Shown piece by piece: positions 52,755 through 61,245 of a stretch of 64,000 nucleotides of DNA (its first letter is position 1; each line of letters begins with the position of its first letter). This stretch comes from CAZNOG01 sp964574635 (GTDB taxonomy: Bacteria > Bacteroidota > Bacteroidia > Flavobacteriales_D > Cryomorphaceae). A program made the position numbers and the translations under genes. The stretch spans positions 1-64,000 of the forward strand of contig CAZNOG010000004.1 in the NCBI GenBank assembly GCA_964574635.1. The letters run 5' to 3'. Under the pieces are notes generated by a model that worked only from the letters and a program-made list of their open reading frames with translations, did no database searches and was not told where the DNA came from.

Positions 52755-52960
52755 TGAGGGCGGAAGCCGGCATCCTCACGGGCCGGGGTGATTGCGGAAC
52801 CGCGTTCGAGACACGGCGACAGGGAAGCCCGTGGAGAGGACGCGGAGCCGCTTCACCGCGGACCGTGAGATAGAGGCTGTAGACCGGCCCGCCACGACAA
52901 GAATTCCAAATGGGGGTTGGTAAGGTCGAATGACCCGGGACGGGAAAGTCCGGAATACGA
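52755..52960 (-). repeat. Structured intergenic element, copy B
   Basis: In the 359-base gap 52631-52989. CTCACGG at 52775-52781 pairs with CCGTGAG at 52863-52869; the apical hairpin CACGG (52812-52816)/CCGTG (52829-52833) shows the loop CGACAGGGAAGC, a shortened form of copy A's GCGACCACCGGAAGC. The flanks GCCGGCATCCTC and GAGATAGAGGCTGTAG match copy A, and CGGAATACG occurs downstream of both (23077 and 52951). No protein is supported in this gap. Confidence 0.72.
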
Positions 52961-52989
52961 GTGGCGGGACACGCCAAAAACGCCGAAGA

Positions 52990-53640
52990 TCAAGAATTGA
53001 CCGCGTCGGAAATGATTTGGGTGAGGATGGGGCGCAGGCCGGACACGAAAAATTCGACGGCGATGACCATGACGATGAGGCCCATGATGCGCATCATGAC
53101 TTTGTTGCCTGTTTCGCCGATCATGCGCGAGATGCGTGAGGATCCGATGAGCACGAGCATGGTGATAAACAAGACGATGGCGACTACCGTAAGCAGCGCA
53201 CCTTTTTGCAGGGGGCCTTGGGCGTCTTCCATCAGTACGATGATGTTGGTGATGGATCCGGGGCCGCAGAGCATGGGTATGCCCAAGGGGGTGATGGAGA
53301 TATCGGACACGTAAGTCCTTGCGTCTTCGGGTTTTACTTTGACTCGCGAGAGGCGGGCTTGAAGCATGTCGAAGCCCATTTGGAAGAAAATGACGCCGCC
53401 GACGATGCGGAAACCGTGCACCGAGATACCGAAAAAATTAAAGAGCAACTGACCTGAAAAGGCGAAGAACACCAAGGCCACGAAAGCGGTGATGACGGCT
53501 TTTATGGCGGTTTGGCGCTTTTCTTTTTCGGTCAAACCCGCGGTCATGGTCATGAACACGGGCATGGTGCCCAGTGGATTGATGAGGGTGAAAAAGGAGG
53601 TGAAAGCCACCAAAATCACACCGGATAACGATTCCATCAT
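52990..53640 (-). CDS. MarC-family integral membrane protein
   Basis: A 216-residue membrane protein with six hydrophobic spans. It shows the family pairs FFTLINPLGTMPVFMTMTAGL and ITPLGIPMLCGPGSITNIIVLM, each with the NPxG and PxxxGPGxI motifs. MarC proteins were named for the mar locus but are not drug pumps; function unknown. Confidence 0.95.
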   Translation of the reverse strand: MMESLSGVILVAFTSFFTLINPLGTMPVFMTMTAGLTEKEKRQTAIKAVITAFVALVFFAFSGQLLFNFFGISVHGFRIVGGVIFFQMGFDMLQARLSRVKVKPEDARTYVSDISITPLGIPMLCGPGSITNIIVLMEDAQGPLQKGALLTVVAIVLFITMLVLIGSSRISRMIGETGNKVMMRIMGLIVMVIAVEFFVSGLRPILTQIISDAVNS

Positions 53641-53796
53641 GGTTTTACAGCGCGGTTCCCGGCGGTTGGCCGGTCATTTGGTCAGTGGGGTCGGGGATGG
53701 CGGGCGACAACTTGTGCGGTGCCTACCCGACGCCCAAAATTGTATTCGCAGGCATTAACGGCGAAAAGAACAAAGTGCTCGATTCGACATTCAAGT

Positions 53797-54405
53797 TCAC
53801 GGTTTGGATTTGCCTTTTAGTTCTTCCAGCTTGTTGATTTCGGTTTGGAGGTCGCGGCGGAGTTTGGTTTCCTTTTCGCGTGCGGATTTGCGGTGTGCCT
53901 CGAATTCTTCTTGCAAGAGTTTGAACTCGTCGAGGGTGCGGGCGGTGACGGAATGCGCCGATTTGAAGCGGAACCAGAGGAAGGCGACGGCCACCAAAAG
54001 CAATATGATGATGGTCCAGGTGTACGTGATGTACGCGCCTTTGGTCAGCTCCATGCCCAAAAAGTCCATGTGTTCGATCTGATGCTCTTGCTCGCCGAGG
54101 GCGAGGTCTCGCTCCTGCACTTGTTTTTGGAGGTCGGCGACTTGTTTTTCCAAATCACCGACTTCTTTGGCGAGGGATGAAATTTCCGTGCGATTGTCCG
54201 TCAGGGTGTCTTCTACGCTTTCCCAAAAATTGTCCAACGCCGATTTTCGGACCACTTTGTAATCCTGGTAATTGTTCGAGCGGTCCTTGAGGTATTCGAA
54301 CTGTGCCTTCAGGTCGTTGACCGGTTCTTCGTCGGCTCCTTGCGCCGCTGCACCCTGAATTGCGCCAAACGCGAAAACAAGGGCGGCAAATATTCTGATT
54401 TTCAT
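53797..54405 (-). CDS. Secreted or membrane coiled-coil protein
   Basis: A 202-residue protein. N-terminal signal peptide IFAALVFAFGAIQGAAAQ, an extracytoplasmic coiled coil (ISSLAKEVGDLEKQVADLQKQVQERDLALGEQEHQIEHM, about 85-120), one membrane helix YTWTIIILLLVAVAFLWF and a second cytoplasmic coiled coil to the end (EFKLLQEEFEAHRKSAREKETKLRRDLQTEINKLEEL). Family unnamed but the layout is common in Bacteroidota. ATG 54405 is preferred to 54453, as it puts the signal first. Confidence 0.78.
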   Translation of the reverse strand: MKIRIFAALVFAFGAIQGAAAQGADEEPVNDLKAQFEYLKDRSNNYQDYKVVRKSALDNFWESVEDTLTDNRTEISSLAKEVGDLEKQVADLQKQVQERDLALGEQEHQIEHMDFLGMELTKGAYITYTWTIIILLLVAVAFLWFRFKSAHSVTARTLDEFKLLQEEFEAHRKSAREKETKLRRDLQTEINKLEELKGKSKP

Positions 54406-54781
54406 GCGATTGTATTTACTTGCTATTGGTGTTCGGTTGGTAAGAACCGTCAAAAGTAGTTTTCTTTACCGGTATATACCGTTCATGCGCCGAAGGAATT
54501 GTCCACATTAAAACTTGAAAACCGCGGCGCATGGCGGGCCATCCGTCGGGAGTACGGTTTTTCCCGGCTTATGGTTGTGCCGTGTGGAGAAACCGGCAGA
54601 GAGGGCGGGTTCGATGCGGTATTTTCATGTTGTGCTCGGCTCGACGGTGTGTGGGGTGTTTTGTTTTCGTAGCCGGTAATTGCTAAGTTTGTACATCCCG
54701 ACAGGGCGAAATTGGGGGGAGTTTTTTTTCAGGCTTCGATTCAGGATTGTATTTCGCCCGTGGTTTTTCAATTTATTTTCT
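54406..54781. other. Divergent intergenic region with a palindrome and promoter box
   Basis: 376 bases without a supported gene. It contains the perfect 12-base palindrome CGGTATATACCG at 54470-54481 and a -7 box TAAGTTTG at 54684-54691, 91 bases before the GNAT start codon at 54782. Confidence 0.5.
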
Positions 54782-55135
54782 ATGGACATGAGTGAAGAAA
54801 ACAATCCAAGCCGCCCGGCCGACGAAGATGCCGTCGGCGATCATCAAATCGAGCACGATCCCGAGAGAATGACTTTTGAAATCGAATTGGATAAGGGGTT
54901 GAGGGCGGTTTTGGAGTACAGATCGAATCGTGAAGGCAAGATGTTCCTCACCAATACGGAAGTACCGGAACAGATGCGTGGAAAAGGCATCGCGGCGATA
55001 TTGGTAAAACACGCTCTGGATTTTGCGCGTGAGAACAACTACCGCATTATTCCGGTGTGCTCTTACGTGAAATCCTACCTGAAGAGATACCCCGAATATC
55101 AGAGTCTGATGGCTTCGGGAATCCGCCTTACTTGA
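54782..55135 (+). CDS. YjdJ-type GNAT acetyltransferase
   Basis: A 117-residue small N-acetyltransferase. The single-domain core FEIELDKGLRAVLEYRSNREGKMFLTNTEVPEQMRGKGIAAILVKHALDFARENNYRIIPVCSYVKSYLKRYPEYQSL shows the RGxGIA acetyl-CoA loop and the CSYVKxYLKxxPEYQxL end of the YjdJ/GTP-like GNAT group. An acidic N-terminal extension of about 40 residues precedes it. ATG 54782 or 54788 are both possible. Substrate unknown. Confidence 0.88.
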   Translation: MDMSEENNPSRPADEDAVGDHQIEHDPERMTFEIELDKGLRAVLEYRSNREGKMFLTNTEVPEQMRGKGIAAILVKHALDFARENNYRIIPVCSYVKSYLKRYPEYQSLMASGIRLT

Positions 55136-55249
55136 TCGATCGCTGCGGTGGCGCATGCAATCCCGGTTGTCCGGGTAGATGGCGCGTACCCCGAAAGCTC
55201 CCGTTTTAGGGCGAAATAGGTTTCTCGAAAGAGATGTGCCGGTGTGCCG

Positions 55250-56350
55250 TCAGGTCGCCGAGGGCGACCCCAATTGATTCAGGTGAGAAAAATGGCTTCT
55301 TATCGCGCCGTAAAAAGTGCGGTGCTGGTAATACGGCACGCCGTACTTCGCGGCGGTTTCCTGCACGATCACCGACAGTTTGCGGTAATGTACGTGGCAA
55401 ATGTGCGGAAACAGGTGGTGCTCGATTTGGTAATTCAAGCCACCGATCAGCCAGGATAGCACGCCGTTTCGCGGAGCGAAATTGGCGGTGGTTTTCATTT
55501 GGTGAATCGCCCAACTGTTTTCCACGTTGCCTTCGCTCTCTTCGTCGACTTCAAAAAATTCGGTTTCGCTCAACACGTGAGCCGCCTGAAAGATCAGGGC
55601 CAGCGTCAATCCGCAGATCACCTGCATGGTGACAAAACCCAGGATGACTTGCCACCAAGGGAGATCGATGAATATCAACGGCAAAACGATGATCAGGGCG
55701 AAGTACCAGGCTTTGTGGGTAATCAGCTTCGCGAGTTCGCTTTTGAATTTTACCCCGTGTTTGGAAAGGAGGTTTTTTCTCTCGTACCGCGTGAGTTGGA
55801 TAAAATCTTTCGTCAGCGCCCAGTGCAAGGTCATCAAAGAGTACAGCACCACGGCGTAATACGCTTGGAAGCGGTAGTACCACTTCCATTCTTGATTGGG
55901 CGAAAAACGCATCACACCCACGTCGATGTCTTCATCGTACTCGGCGATATTGGTGTAGGCGTGGTGCAGCACGTTGTGCTGGATTTTCCAATTGATGCGC
56001 GTGCCGCCTATGAACTGTATCATGAATCCCAGCACTTGATTCACCTTTTTGTTCTTCGAATAGGCTCCGTGCAGAGCGTCGTGCATCACGGAGGTGCCGA
56101 TGCCCGACATGCCCAAGCCCATCAGAGCCCACATGGCCATGGTGGGCCAAAAACCCGTCACCAAGCCCGTCAACATAGCCACCAGAGGGGTGAAGTAGAG
56201 CAGAAGCATGAAAGCCGTTTTGATTTTCATGTTCGTATTGGCGTGAATGGACACGTTGTTGGAATCGAAATAGTCGTTTACCCGTGTGCGAAGTTCTTTT
56301 AGAAAATCCGGCTGATCTTTCCGGTTGAATTTAATGTGTGCTTTATTCAT
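55250..56350 (-). CDS. Membrane fatty acid desaturase (linoleoyl-CoA/delta-6 type)
   Basis: A 366-residue di-iron desaturase. The three His boxes are HDALH (about 105), HNVLHH (about 140) and QIEHH (about 310), with four or more membrane spans. The QxxHH third box and the LIGGLNYQIEHHLFPHI block are typical of front-end desaturases. It would insert a double bond into a fatty acyl chain, probably for membrane fluidity. A -7 box TACCTTTG lies 20 bases before the start. ATG 56350 used; in-frame ATG at 56389 overlaps that box. Confidence 0.94.
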   Translation of the reverse strand: MNKAHIKFNRKDQPDFLKELRTRVNDYFDSNNVSIHANTNMKIKTAFMLLLYFTPLVAMLTGLVTGFWPTMAMWALMGLGMSGIGTSVMHDALHGAYSKNKKVNQVLGFMIQFIGGTRINWKIQHNVLHHAYTNIAEYDEDIDVGVMRFSPNQEWKWYYRFQAYYAVVLYSLMTLHWALTKDFIQLTRYERKNLLSKHGVKFKSELAKLITHKAWYFALIIVLPLIFIDLPWWQVILGFVTMQVICGLTLALIFQAAHVLSETEFFEVDEESEGNVENSWAIHQMKTTANFAPRNGVLSWLIGGLNYQIEHHLFPHICHVHYRKLSVIVQETAAKYGVPYYQHRTFYGAIRSHFSHLNQLGSPSAT

Positions 56351-56370
56351 GTTTTGGGCTGAATTCGGCA

Positions 56371-56378
56371 CAAAGGTA
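56371..56378 (-). promoter_or_regulatory. -7 box TACCTTTG for the desaturase gene
   Basis: TACCTTTG on the minus strand, 20 bases before the start codon at 56350. Confidence 0.55.
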
Positions 56379-56584
56379 GTCCATAGCATCTGTCGGCATT
56401 CGTTAATTTTCCTAACACCCTAGTGTATAGCGCATAGGAGGTAATGAACTGTATAAACCTTTGGCTTAACCGCCCTTTTTCGAGGAAAAATCGCTTCCGT
56501 CGGGGTGATTTTTCAGGATTAAACGAGCCGCCGAAACGTCATTTTCTTCTTGGAGTGAATTAACTAAAACTCGCTTTCAACGCG

Positions 56585-56592
56585 TAGCTTTG
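56585..56592 (+). promoter_or_regulatory. -7 box TAGCTTTG before the gene at 56645
   Basis: TAGCTTTG fits TAnnTTTG and lies 52 bases before the GTG start codon at 56645. The rest of the divergent gap 56390-56584 shows nothing else. Confidence 0.5.
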
Positions 56593-56644
56593 TTTTTCGG
56601 AAGGCCACCGTCGCCATTCCCTCACAACCGTTAATCAATTCGCC

Positions 56645-57700
56645 GTGAAATACCTCGTTTCAAAACCATCCATCCTTTTTCTTCACTTGATTCTTCCCGC
56701 TTTGCTCTTCTGTTGCTTGGCGTGCGACCACACCAGGGCGGTGAGGGCTCAAGAACCCACGCAGGAACAAGCCGTAGAGGGCGGGTTGCCCTACATCGGC
56801 TTCAACGCCAAGGGCGACCTGCGTACCGCCGAGCAAGTGCGGATGGCGGACTCGTTGCTGGCTCGGTTTCCCCAATTACTGAAAAAGAAGATGGTGATCC
56901 GCGTGGCGGGAGGCACCAGATCGCAAAAAACCTTCCTCCGCGATTGGTCGGAAGACAAAGTTCGCCTCTGGGCGGACCTTCAGAAAAAACACGGCGTGCG
57001 CATGGTGTACACCGTAAACGGCAACGATACGCCGGAGAATCAATTGAAGGTCATCAGGCGATTCATGGACGCGGGGGTGACCTTCGATTTCCTGGAAATG
57101 ATGACCGAGTACTACCTCCCCAAATTTCGCTTGGGAAAAACGGAACGACCTGAAGTCACCCGCGTGGTTACGGTAGAGGACTACCTCTTCGAGATTCTGC
57201 CGGAATATTGGAAGGTGCTCGATCCGCTCGCTTTGCCCTACTACGTGATTTACGCTCCCCACAAGCCACATTCGTCCAAAAAGCAGCAGGAGTATTACAA
57301 CGCGTGGAATGAAAAGATGAACGAAGCCTTGAACGGAAAATACGCCGATCGCGACTTGCACGCTGTGCTGCACCTTTATCAGCGGGGAAGCGAGCCGTAC
57401 GACTACGGTCAAATCAGCCGGTTGAGGAATCAGATGCCCAAAGGTCGACACATCGGTGTCACCGAAGCGGGGGTGATCGATCCCGACAAGAGTTATGAAG
57501 AGATCGCGCCGAGGGTGCGCGCGCACTATCTGGGCATATTGCGGGAACTGAATGCGGGGGATTATTTTATGGATCAAGTGCTTTACACCGATTACAAAAA
57601 CGACAATTCGTCGACGCTACATTCCGAATTTACCAAAACCAACGGCTTGACACCGAAGGGAAAAGCGGTGGTGGATCTCATCCTGGAAACGTATCGGTGA
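56645..57700 (+). CDS. Exported protein, possible glycoside-hydrolase-like barrel
   Basis: A 351-residue protein starting at GTG. The N-terminal signal SILFLHLILPALLFCCLACDHTRAVRA is either a weak lipobox or cleaved near AQ. The mature part alternates strands and helices (LLKKKMVIRVAGGTRSQKTFLRD, VRMVYTVNGNDTPENQLKVIRRFMDAGVTFDFLEMMTEYYLPKF, HIGVTEAGVIDPDK), as in TIM-barrel glycosidases, with candidate acids Glu in LEMMTEYY and VTEAG. No family can be named with confidence. Confidence 0.7.
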   Translation: MKYLVSKPSILFLHLILPALLFCCLACDHTRAVRAQEPTQEQAVEGGLPYIGFNAKGDLRTAEQVRMADSLLARFPQLLKKKMVIRVAGGTRSQKTFLRDWSEDKVRLWADLQKKHGVRMVYTVNGNDTPENQLKVIRRFMDAGVTFDFLEMMTEYYLPKFRLGKTERPEVTRVVTVEDYLFEILPEYWKVLDPLALPYYVIYAPHKPHSSKKQQEYYNAWNEKMNEALNGKYADRDLHAVLHLYQRGSEPYDYGQISRLRNQMPKGRHIGVTEAGVIDPDKSYEEIAPRVRAHYLGILRELNAGDYFMDQVLYTDYKNDNSSTLHSEFTKTNGLTPKGKAVVDLILETYR

Positions 57701-57710
57701 GTGGGCCAAA

Positions 57711-58151
57711 ATGCGCGCGAAGGCAATGAGAGTTTCGATTAAGGTAACCGTGGATATCGTGCTGTTCAGCAAGGAAAAGGGTGGGGAGGAAGTGCTTCTG
57801 ATCCGACGCAAAAATCCTCCTTTCGAAAACATGTGGGCGTTGCCCGGCGGCTTCATCGATCCCGGTGAAAGTCCCGAGACCGCGGCCCGAAGGGAATTGC
57901 TGGAGGAAACGGGAATTGAGTTGCCGAGGCTGGAGCAATTTTACACCTTCGGCGAGCCGGGCCGAGACCCAAGGGGACCGACGATCTCCGTTGCGCATCG
58001 GGGCCGTGTAGATGGCCCACCCGATAAACGAAATCAGCCGCGTGCGGGAAGCGACGCGGCTGATGTAAGGTGGTTTTCTTTAAGCGAGTTGCCGAAGTTG
58101 GCTTTTGATCACGATGCGATTATCGCCAAAGCGACTGAAGGATTCGTTTGA
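57711..58151 (+). CDS. NUDIX hydrolase
   Basis: A 146-residue NUDIX protein that hydrolyses a nucleoside-diphosphate-linked compound. The NUDIX box GGFIDPGESPETAARRELLEETGI (about residues 45-68) is a perfect match to Gx5Ex7REUxEExGU. RRKNPPFENMWALPGG before it and FGEPGRDPRGPTIS after resemble ADP-ribose or NAD-linked NUDIX types. The start may be ATG 57726. It begins ten bases after the preceding stop, so the two may be cotranscribed. Confidence 0.93.
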   Translation: MRAKAMRVSIKVTVDIVLFSKEKGGEEVLLIRRKNPPFENMWALPGGFIDPGESPETAARRELLEETGIELPRLEQFYTFGEPGRDPRGPTISVAHRGRVDGPPDKRNQPRAGSDAADVRWFSLSELPKLAFDHDAIIAKATEGFV

Positions 58152-58167
58152 TCCGGTAAGGTAGGGC

Positions 58168-58887
58168 TTACCGCTTTTGGATGTTCCAAACGATTCTCAC
58201 CTCTTTTCGGATTTCCATTTCCTGAGGATTCAGCTCCAGGCCGGCCGATTTGAAAGCCGTGTCTTCGACCACCATCCTTTCGCGATAGATGGGTATTGCA
58301 CCACCCGAAAGTTCGTGCTCGTAGTTGATTTCCTTGATGTCGCCTATTTCCACTTGGAGCGCCTCGGCCAAGATTCTGGCTTTTTGGCGCGCATCGGCGG
58401 TGGCCATTTTGATGGCTTCTTCAAGCAAGGCGTCTTCCTGTTTTTTGGAAAGTTGGAAGCCTAGGTTGTACCCGAACTTGAAACGGTCGTCGCCCAGCGT
58501 TTCCATGATGGTCTGCAGCACCTTCGCGTCGTGTTCGATTTCGATGATCATCTGAATTCTGCCCACGTATCCGATCAAAATCCGTTCGCGGTCCACGTAA
58601 TTGTAGTCTTCCGTGATATTGAGGGAGTTCGATTTCAAGGCGTCTTTGTCCAAACCGGCTTTTACCAAAGCGTCGACCAGAGCGTTGTACGTGCGGATCA
58701 ATTTGTCGGATGTAGGCTTGTATTCCTTGTCTTTTACTTCGATGGGAATGCGGACGATCATTTCCTCGGGCACCGTTTTGATGATGGCTTCGCCTTTAAC
58801 TTTCAATGCCCCGGGATTTTGTGCCTGAGCCGTGGAGCCCGCGAAGAACAAGGTCGCGAGCATAAGTGTGGGAATAAGAGATCTCAT
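58168..58887 (-). CDS. SIMPL-domain periplasmic protein (DUF541)
   Basis: A 239-residue exported protein. Signal peptide LIPTLMLATLFFAGSTAQAQ. The DUF541/SIMPL domain starts LKVKGEAIIKTVPEEMIVRIPIEVKDKEY and runs with the repeat of beta strands and helices (LNITEDYNYVDRERILIGYVGRIQMIIEI, AKVLQTIMETLGDDRFKFGYNLGFQLS, QKARILAEALQVEIGDIKEINYE). Related to E. coli YggE and to human SIMPL; function unclear. Convergent with the NUDIX gene. Confidence 0.92.
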   Translation of the reverse strand: MRSLIPTLMLATLFFAGSTAQAQNPGALKVKGEAIIKTVPEEMIVRIPIEVKDKEYKPTSDKLIRTYNALVDALVKAGLDKDALKSNSLNITEDYNYVDRERILIGYVGRIQMIIEIEHDAKVLQTIMETLGDDRFKFGYNLGFQLSKKQEDALLEEAIKMATADARQKARILAEALQVEIGDIKEINYEHELSGGAIPIYRERMVVEDTAFKSAGLELNPQEMEIRKEVRIVWNIQKR

Positions 58888-58987
58888 GTCTTTGAGCTTT
58901 CGAGTTTATGCACCGAAAATTACAAACGTCGTGCCGATGTAAACCGGCGTTGCAACGACGCTCATAATCTTCGGGTTATAGAAAAAG

Positions 58988-59010
58988 AAAGCGCCGGTCG
59001 ACGGCGCTTT
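58988..59010 (-). terminator. Intrinsic terminator after the NYN gene
   Basis: AAAGCGCCG pairs with CGGCGCTTT around GTCGA. On the minus strand it is followed by CTTTTTC, 28 bases past the stop codon at 59038. Confidence 0.85.
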
Positions 59011-59037
59011 CCATAAAATGTTTCGGTTTGGGCACGA

Positions 59038-59952
59038 TCACACCGGCTCGACGTTGATGGCCACGTCTTCGCCGTCGTCATTTTGTGCGATTTCAAACTG
59101 CACTTTGTCGCCCATTTGGAGGTCGTTGAAATCCACGCCATTCAAATTTTGGTAGTGGAAGAACAAGTTGTTGGGCGGGTATTTGATGAACCCGTATCCG
59201 GATTTGATGGAAAGGATTTCACTGAGGTGCATTCCGTTTCCGTTAGTGGTAATGACGGTTTCTTCGGACGATTCCCTGTAGCGGTGATCTTTGTTCACGA
59301 AGAGGGAGTCGATCAGTTCCGGGTCTTCGGCATCGTCGATCACGTCGTGCATGACGATGGGGTAGGTCACCGCCGCCAGAAGATCCTGCGAGGTCTTCGT
59401 CACGCGCTCATTGCCGTAGTCGTCCGTGAATTCAAAATCCCACGACAGGAGCATCACACTGCTTCCCAACGTATTCAGCTTTCGGCAAAGTTGAACGTAG
59501 TCGCCATCGGATGCGATGAGAACCACCACGTCGAATTTTTTGTAGAACGTTTGCTCGTACGCCTCGAGCGACAGCCACACGTCGATGTCTTTGTCGAATT
59601 TGAATCCGGAACCGGAAGAACGCACCGGCAAATAGTGGGTGGTGACCCCTTCGTGCATCAATATGTCGTCGAAAACCCGGTCGAAGTACAGTTGGTTTCC
59701 ACGTTGACTCGCGTCACCGGCGGAAAGTCGGCCGCGGAAGTAGTGGGCGTCGACGATTTGGCAGTGTTTGAAGTCGGTGGCGCCTCCGCTCAAATCCGCC
59801 ACTTTGCGACGGATGTAATTGTGCAAACCGGCGATGCTTATCCGCGCTTTTCTTTCGTGAACGTAGTTGTAATAGTTGCTGACATGTAAGAAGTAATTTC
59901 CGTCATAGAAGATTCCGATTCGTTTAAGCCTTGCATTATTGCTCTGTAACAT
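59038..59952 (-). CDS. NYN-domain (LabA-like) nuclease with C-terminal cold-shock domain
   Basis: A 304-residue protein. The NYN/PIN-like nuclease domain (1-200) carries the metal-site acids: Asp17 in IFYDGNYFL, Asp in DKDIDVWLSLEA and Asp in VVLIASDGDYVQLCRKL. After a linker, residues 240-304 form a cold-shock-type beta barrel with the RNA-binding pattern SGYGFIKYPPNNLFFHYQNL and DLQMGDKVQFEIAQNDDG. Joining a ribonuclease to an RNA-binding fold suggests targeted RNA cleavage. No partner toxin or antitoxin gene is adjacent. Confidence 0.92.
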   Translation of the reverse strand: MLQSNNARLKRIGIFYDGNYFLHVSNYYNYVHERKARISIAGLHNYIRRKVADLSGGATDFKHCQIVDAHYFRGRLSAGDASQRGNQLYFDRVFDDILMHEGVTTHYLPVRSSGSGFKFDKDIDVWLSLEAYEQTFYKKFDVVVLIASDGDYVQLCRKLNTLGSSVMLLSWDFEFTDDYGNERVTKTSQDLLAAVTYPIVMHDVIDDAEDPELIDSLFVNKDHRYRESSEETVITTNGNGMHLSEILSIKSGYGFIKYPPNNLFFHYQNLNGVDFNDLQMGDKVQFEIAQNDDGEDVAINVEPV

Positions 59953-60141
59953 GTTTTTAAGATTAAAGAACGTAATTGAATGTGAAATGACCGTTTCGTA
60001 TACGGTCGTAAATGGAACCGCGAAGTTAAGAAATACCGAGCAAATCGCGTCCGAATACGTCTAAAAAAGTATCGATTTGATTATTATGAGAATGAGTTTT
60101 GCCGCGATGGATAACTCATCCCCTCCGGGGGTATAAAAACA

Positions 60142-60171
60142 CGGATCCGACCCTTTTCAAGGTCGGATCCG
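60142..60171 (-). terminator. Intrinsic terminator after the outer-membrane barrel gene
   Basis: CGGATCCGACC pairs with GGTCGGATCCG around an eight-base loop. On the minus strand TTTTT follows one base later. It lies 24 bases after the stop at 60195. Confidence 0.9.
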
Positions 60172-60194
60172 CAATTTGTTCAAAAGTAAGGATG

Positions 60195-60821
60195 TCATTC
60201 CGCCAAACGGAGGCGAAGACCGGCGTTTACGTAAAAGGTGTTTTGCTTTACCTCGTCGAAATTATCGAAGATGCTGTCTTCGCCTTGCAATCCATCGTGC
60301 GAATTGGTCAAGCCGAATTCATATCCCACATCCACGAAGAAGATGGACACGTCCACCCCGGCGCCAACTTGTGCACCCCATTGGCTGTCGTTCCAGTCGA
60401 TGTTTTCGTTGAATTCTCCGTCGTCGTACTCGGTTTTGCTTAGAAACATAAACGACGGCCCGGCGAAAATCCGCAGATTCGCGATGGGATCCGTTTCAGG
60501 GTCCACCACGTGAATACCCACCAAAACCGGAATGATCACACCGTTCACTTCCTGTTCGAAGGTCAATTCGGGCAGCAGGGAAGAGTTGGTGCGGTACTCC
60601 GTTTTTCTCGAGAAATACGCGATGGACGGATTCAAGTATACCCGGTCGCCGAAGAGCAGACCTCCCCCAACTTGATAGCCGAATTTGGATTCGGTCACCA
60701 ACCCCGAAGGAGTATTATTGACACCACTGAAGTTCGCGCCTACGAATGGGCGAATTTCAAGCTGAGCGGATGCCGCGACCGACAAGGTGACGGCGACGAG
60801 AAGCATGGTTATTTTTTTCAT
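60195..60821 (-). CDS. Outer-membrane beta-barrel protein (PorT-like family)
   Basis: A 208-residue exported protein. Signal peptide MLLVAVTLSVAASA; the mature chain starts with QLEIRPFVGANFSGVNN and consists of about eight amphipathic strands (YQVGGGLLFGDRVYLNPSIAYFSRKTEY, VNGVIIPVLVGIH, WGAQVGAGVDVSIFFVDVGYEFGLTN) ending in FYVNAGLRLRLAE, the aromatic/hydrophobic end typical of outer-membrane insertion. The Bacteroidota 'porin family/OMP_b-brl_2' is the best fit. Role unknown. Confidence 0.85.
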   Translation of the reverse strand: MKKITMLLVAVTLSVAASAQLEIRPFVGANFSGVNNTPSGLVTESKFGYQVGGGLLFGDRVYLNPSIAYFSRKTEYRTNSSLLPELTFEQEVNGVIIPVLVGIHVVDPETDPIANLRIFAGPSFMFLSKTEYDDGEFNENIDWNDSQWGAQVGAGVDVSIFFVDVGYEFGLTNSHDGLQGEDSIFDNFDEVKQNTFYVNAGLRLRLAE

Positions 60822-61245
60822 TTCATCAAGTGTTGATTAGAAGTGTTCGATTTTGGAATTCACATTCTGCAAAGCCAATGCCTCGCCGATTCAAACATCC
60901 ATTGTGCAAGGGTTTGACCGAACAATGGCACCGTCAACTAATTGATGGAAAGAGCGCTATGAATATTTGAAAATCCCCCACGCGGGTGCGGTGCGGATGG
61001 GAAGCGCCCGCGCCACATCCCCATCATTGTGGTGATAAAATCCCACCTTTTGGTAGATTATCCCCACAGTCGTCCACACTCCGCCATTTACGAGAAGCGG
61101 CGAAATTTCCAACGACAAACGTCGAAAAACGCGAAGCCCGATGAATGGCGTCATCGGGCAGGGCGTAAAATTCTTTAAATATGAAGTGACTTCGGAAGAT
61201 TCCGGTGCCGGAGCGCGGGGAATTCTCGAGGAAGCGTTTAGGCCA
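60822..61245. other. Intergenic region with possible degenerate structured element (copy E)
   Basis: 424 bases with no supported gene. At 60981-61012, CGCGGGTGC pairs with GCGCCCGCG (one T-G pair) and the junction GCGGATGGGAAGC resembles copy B's GCGACAGGGAAGC at 10 of 13 positions. The flanks do not convincingly match, so this is only a possible relic. Confidence 0.35.

Noticed and set aside
52657..52977. 106-residue minus-strand protein upstream of the helicase
   Set aside because: It overlies structured element B; its apparent conservation with the 22.8 kb region is explained by the nucleotide element.
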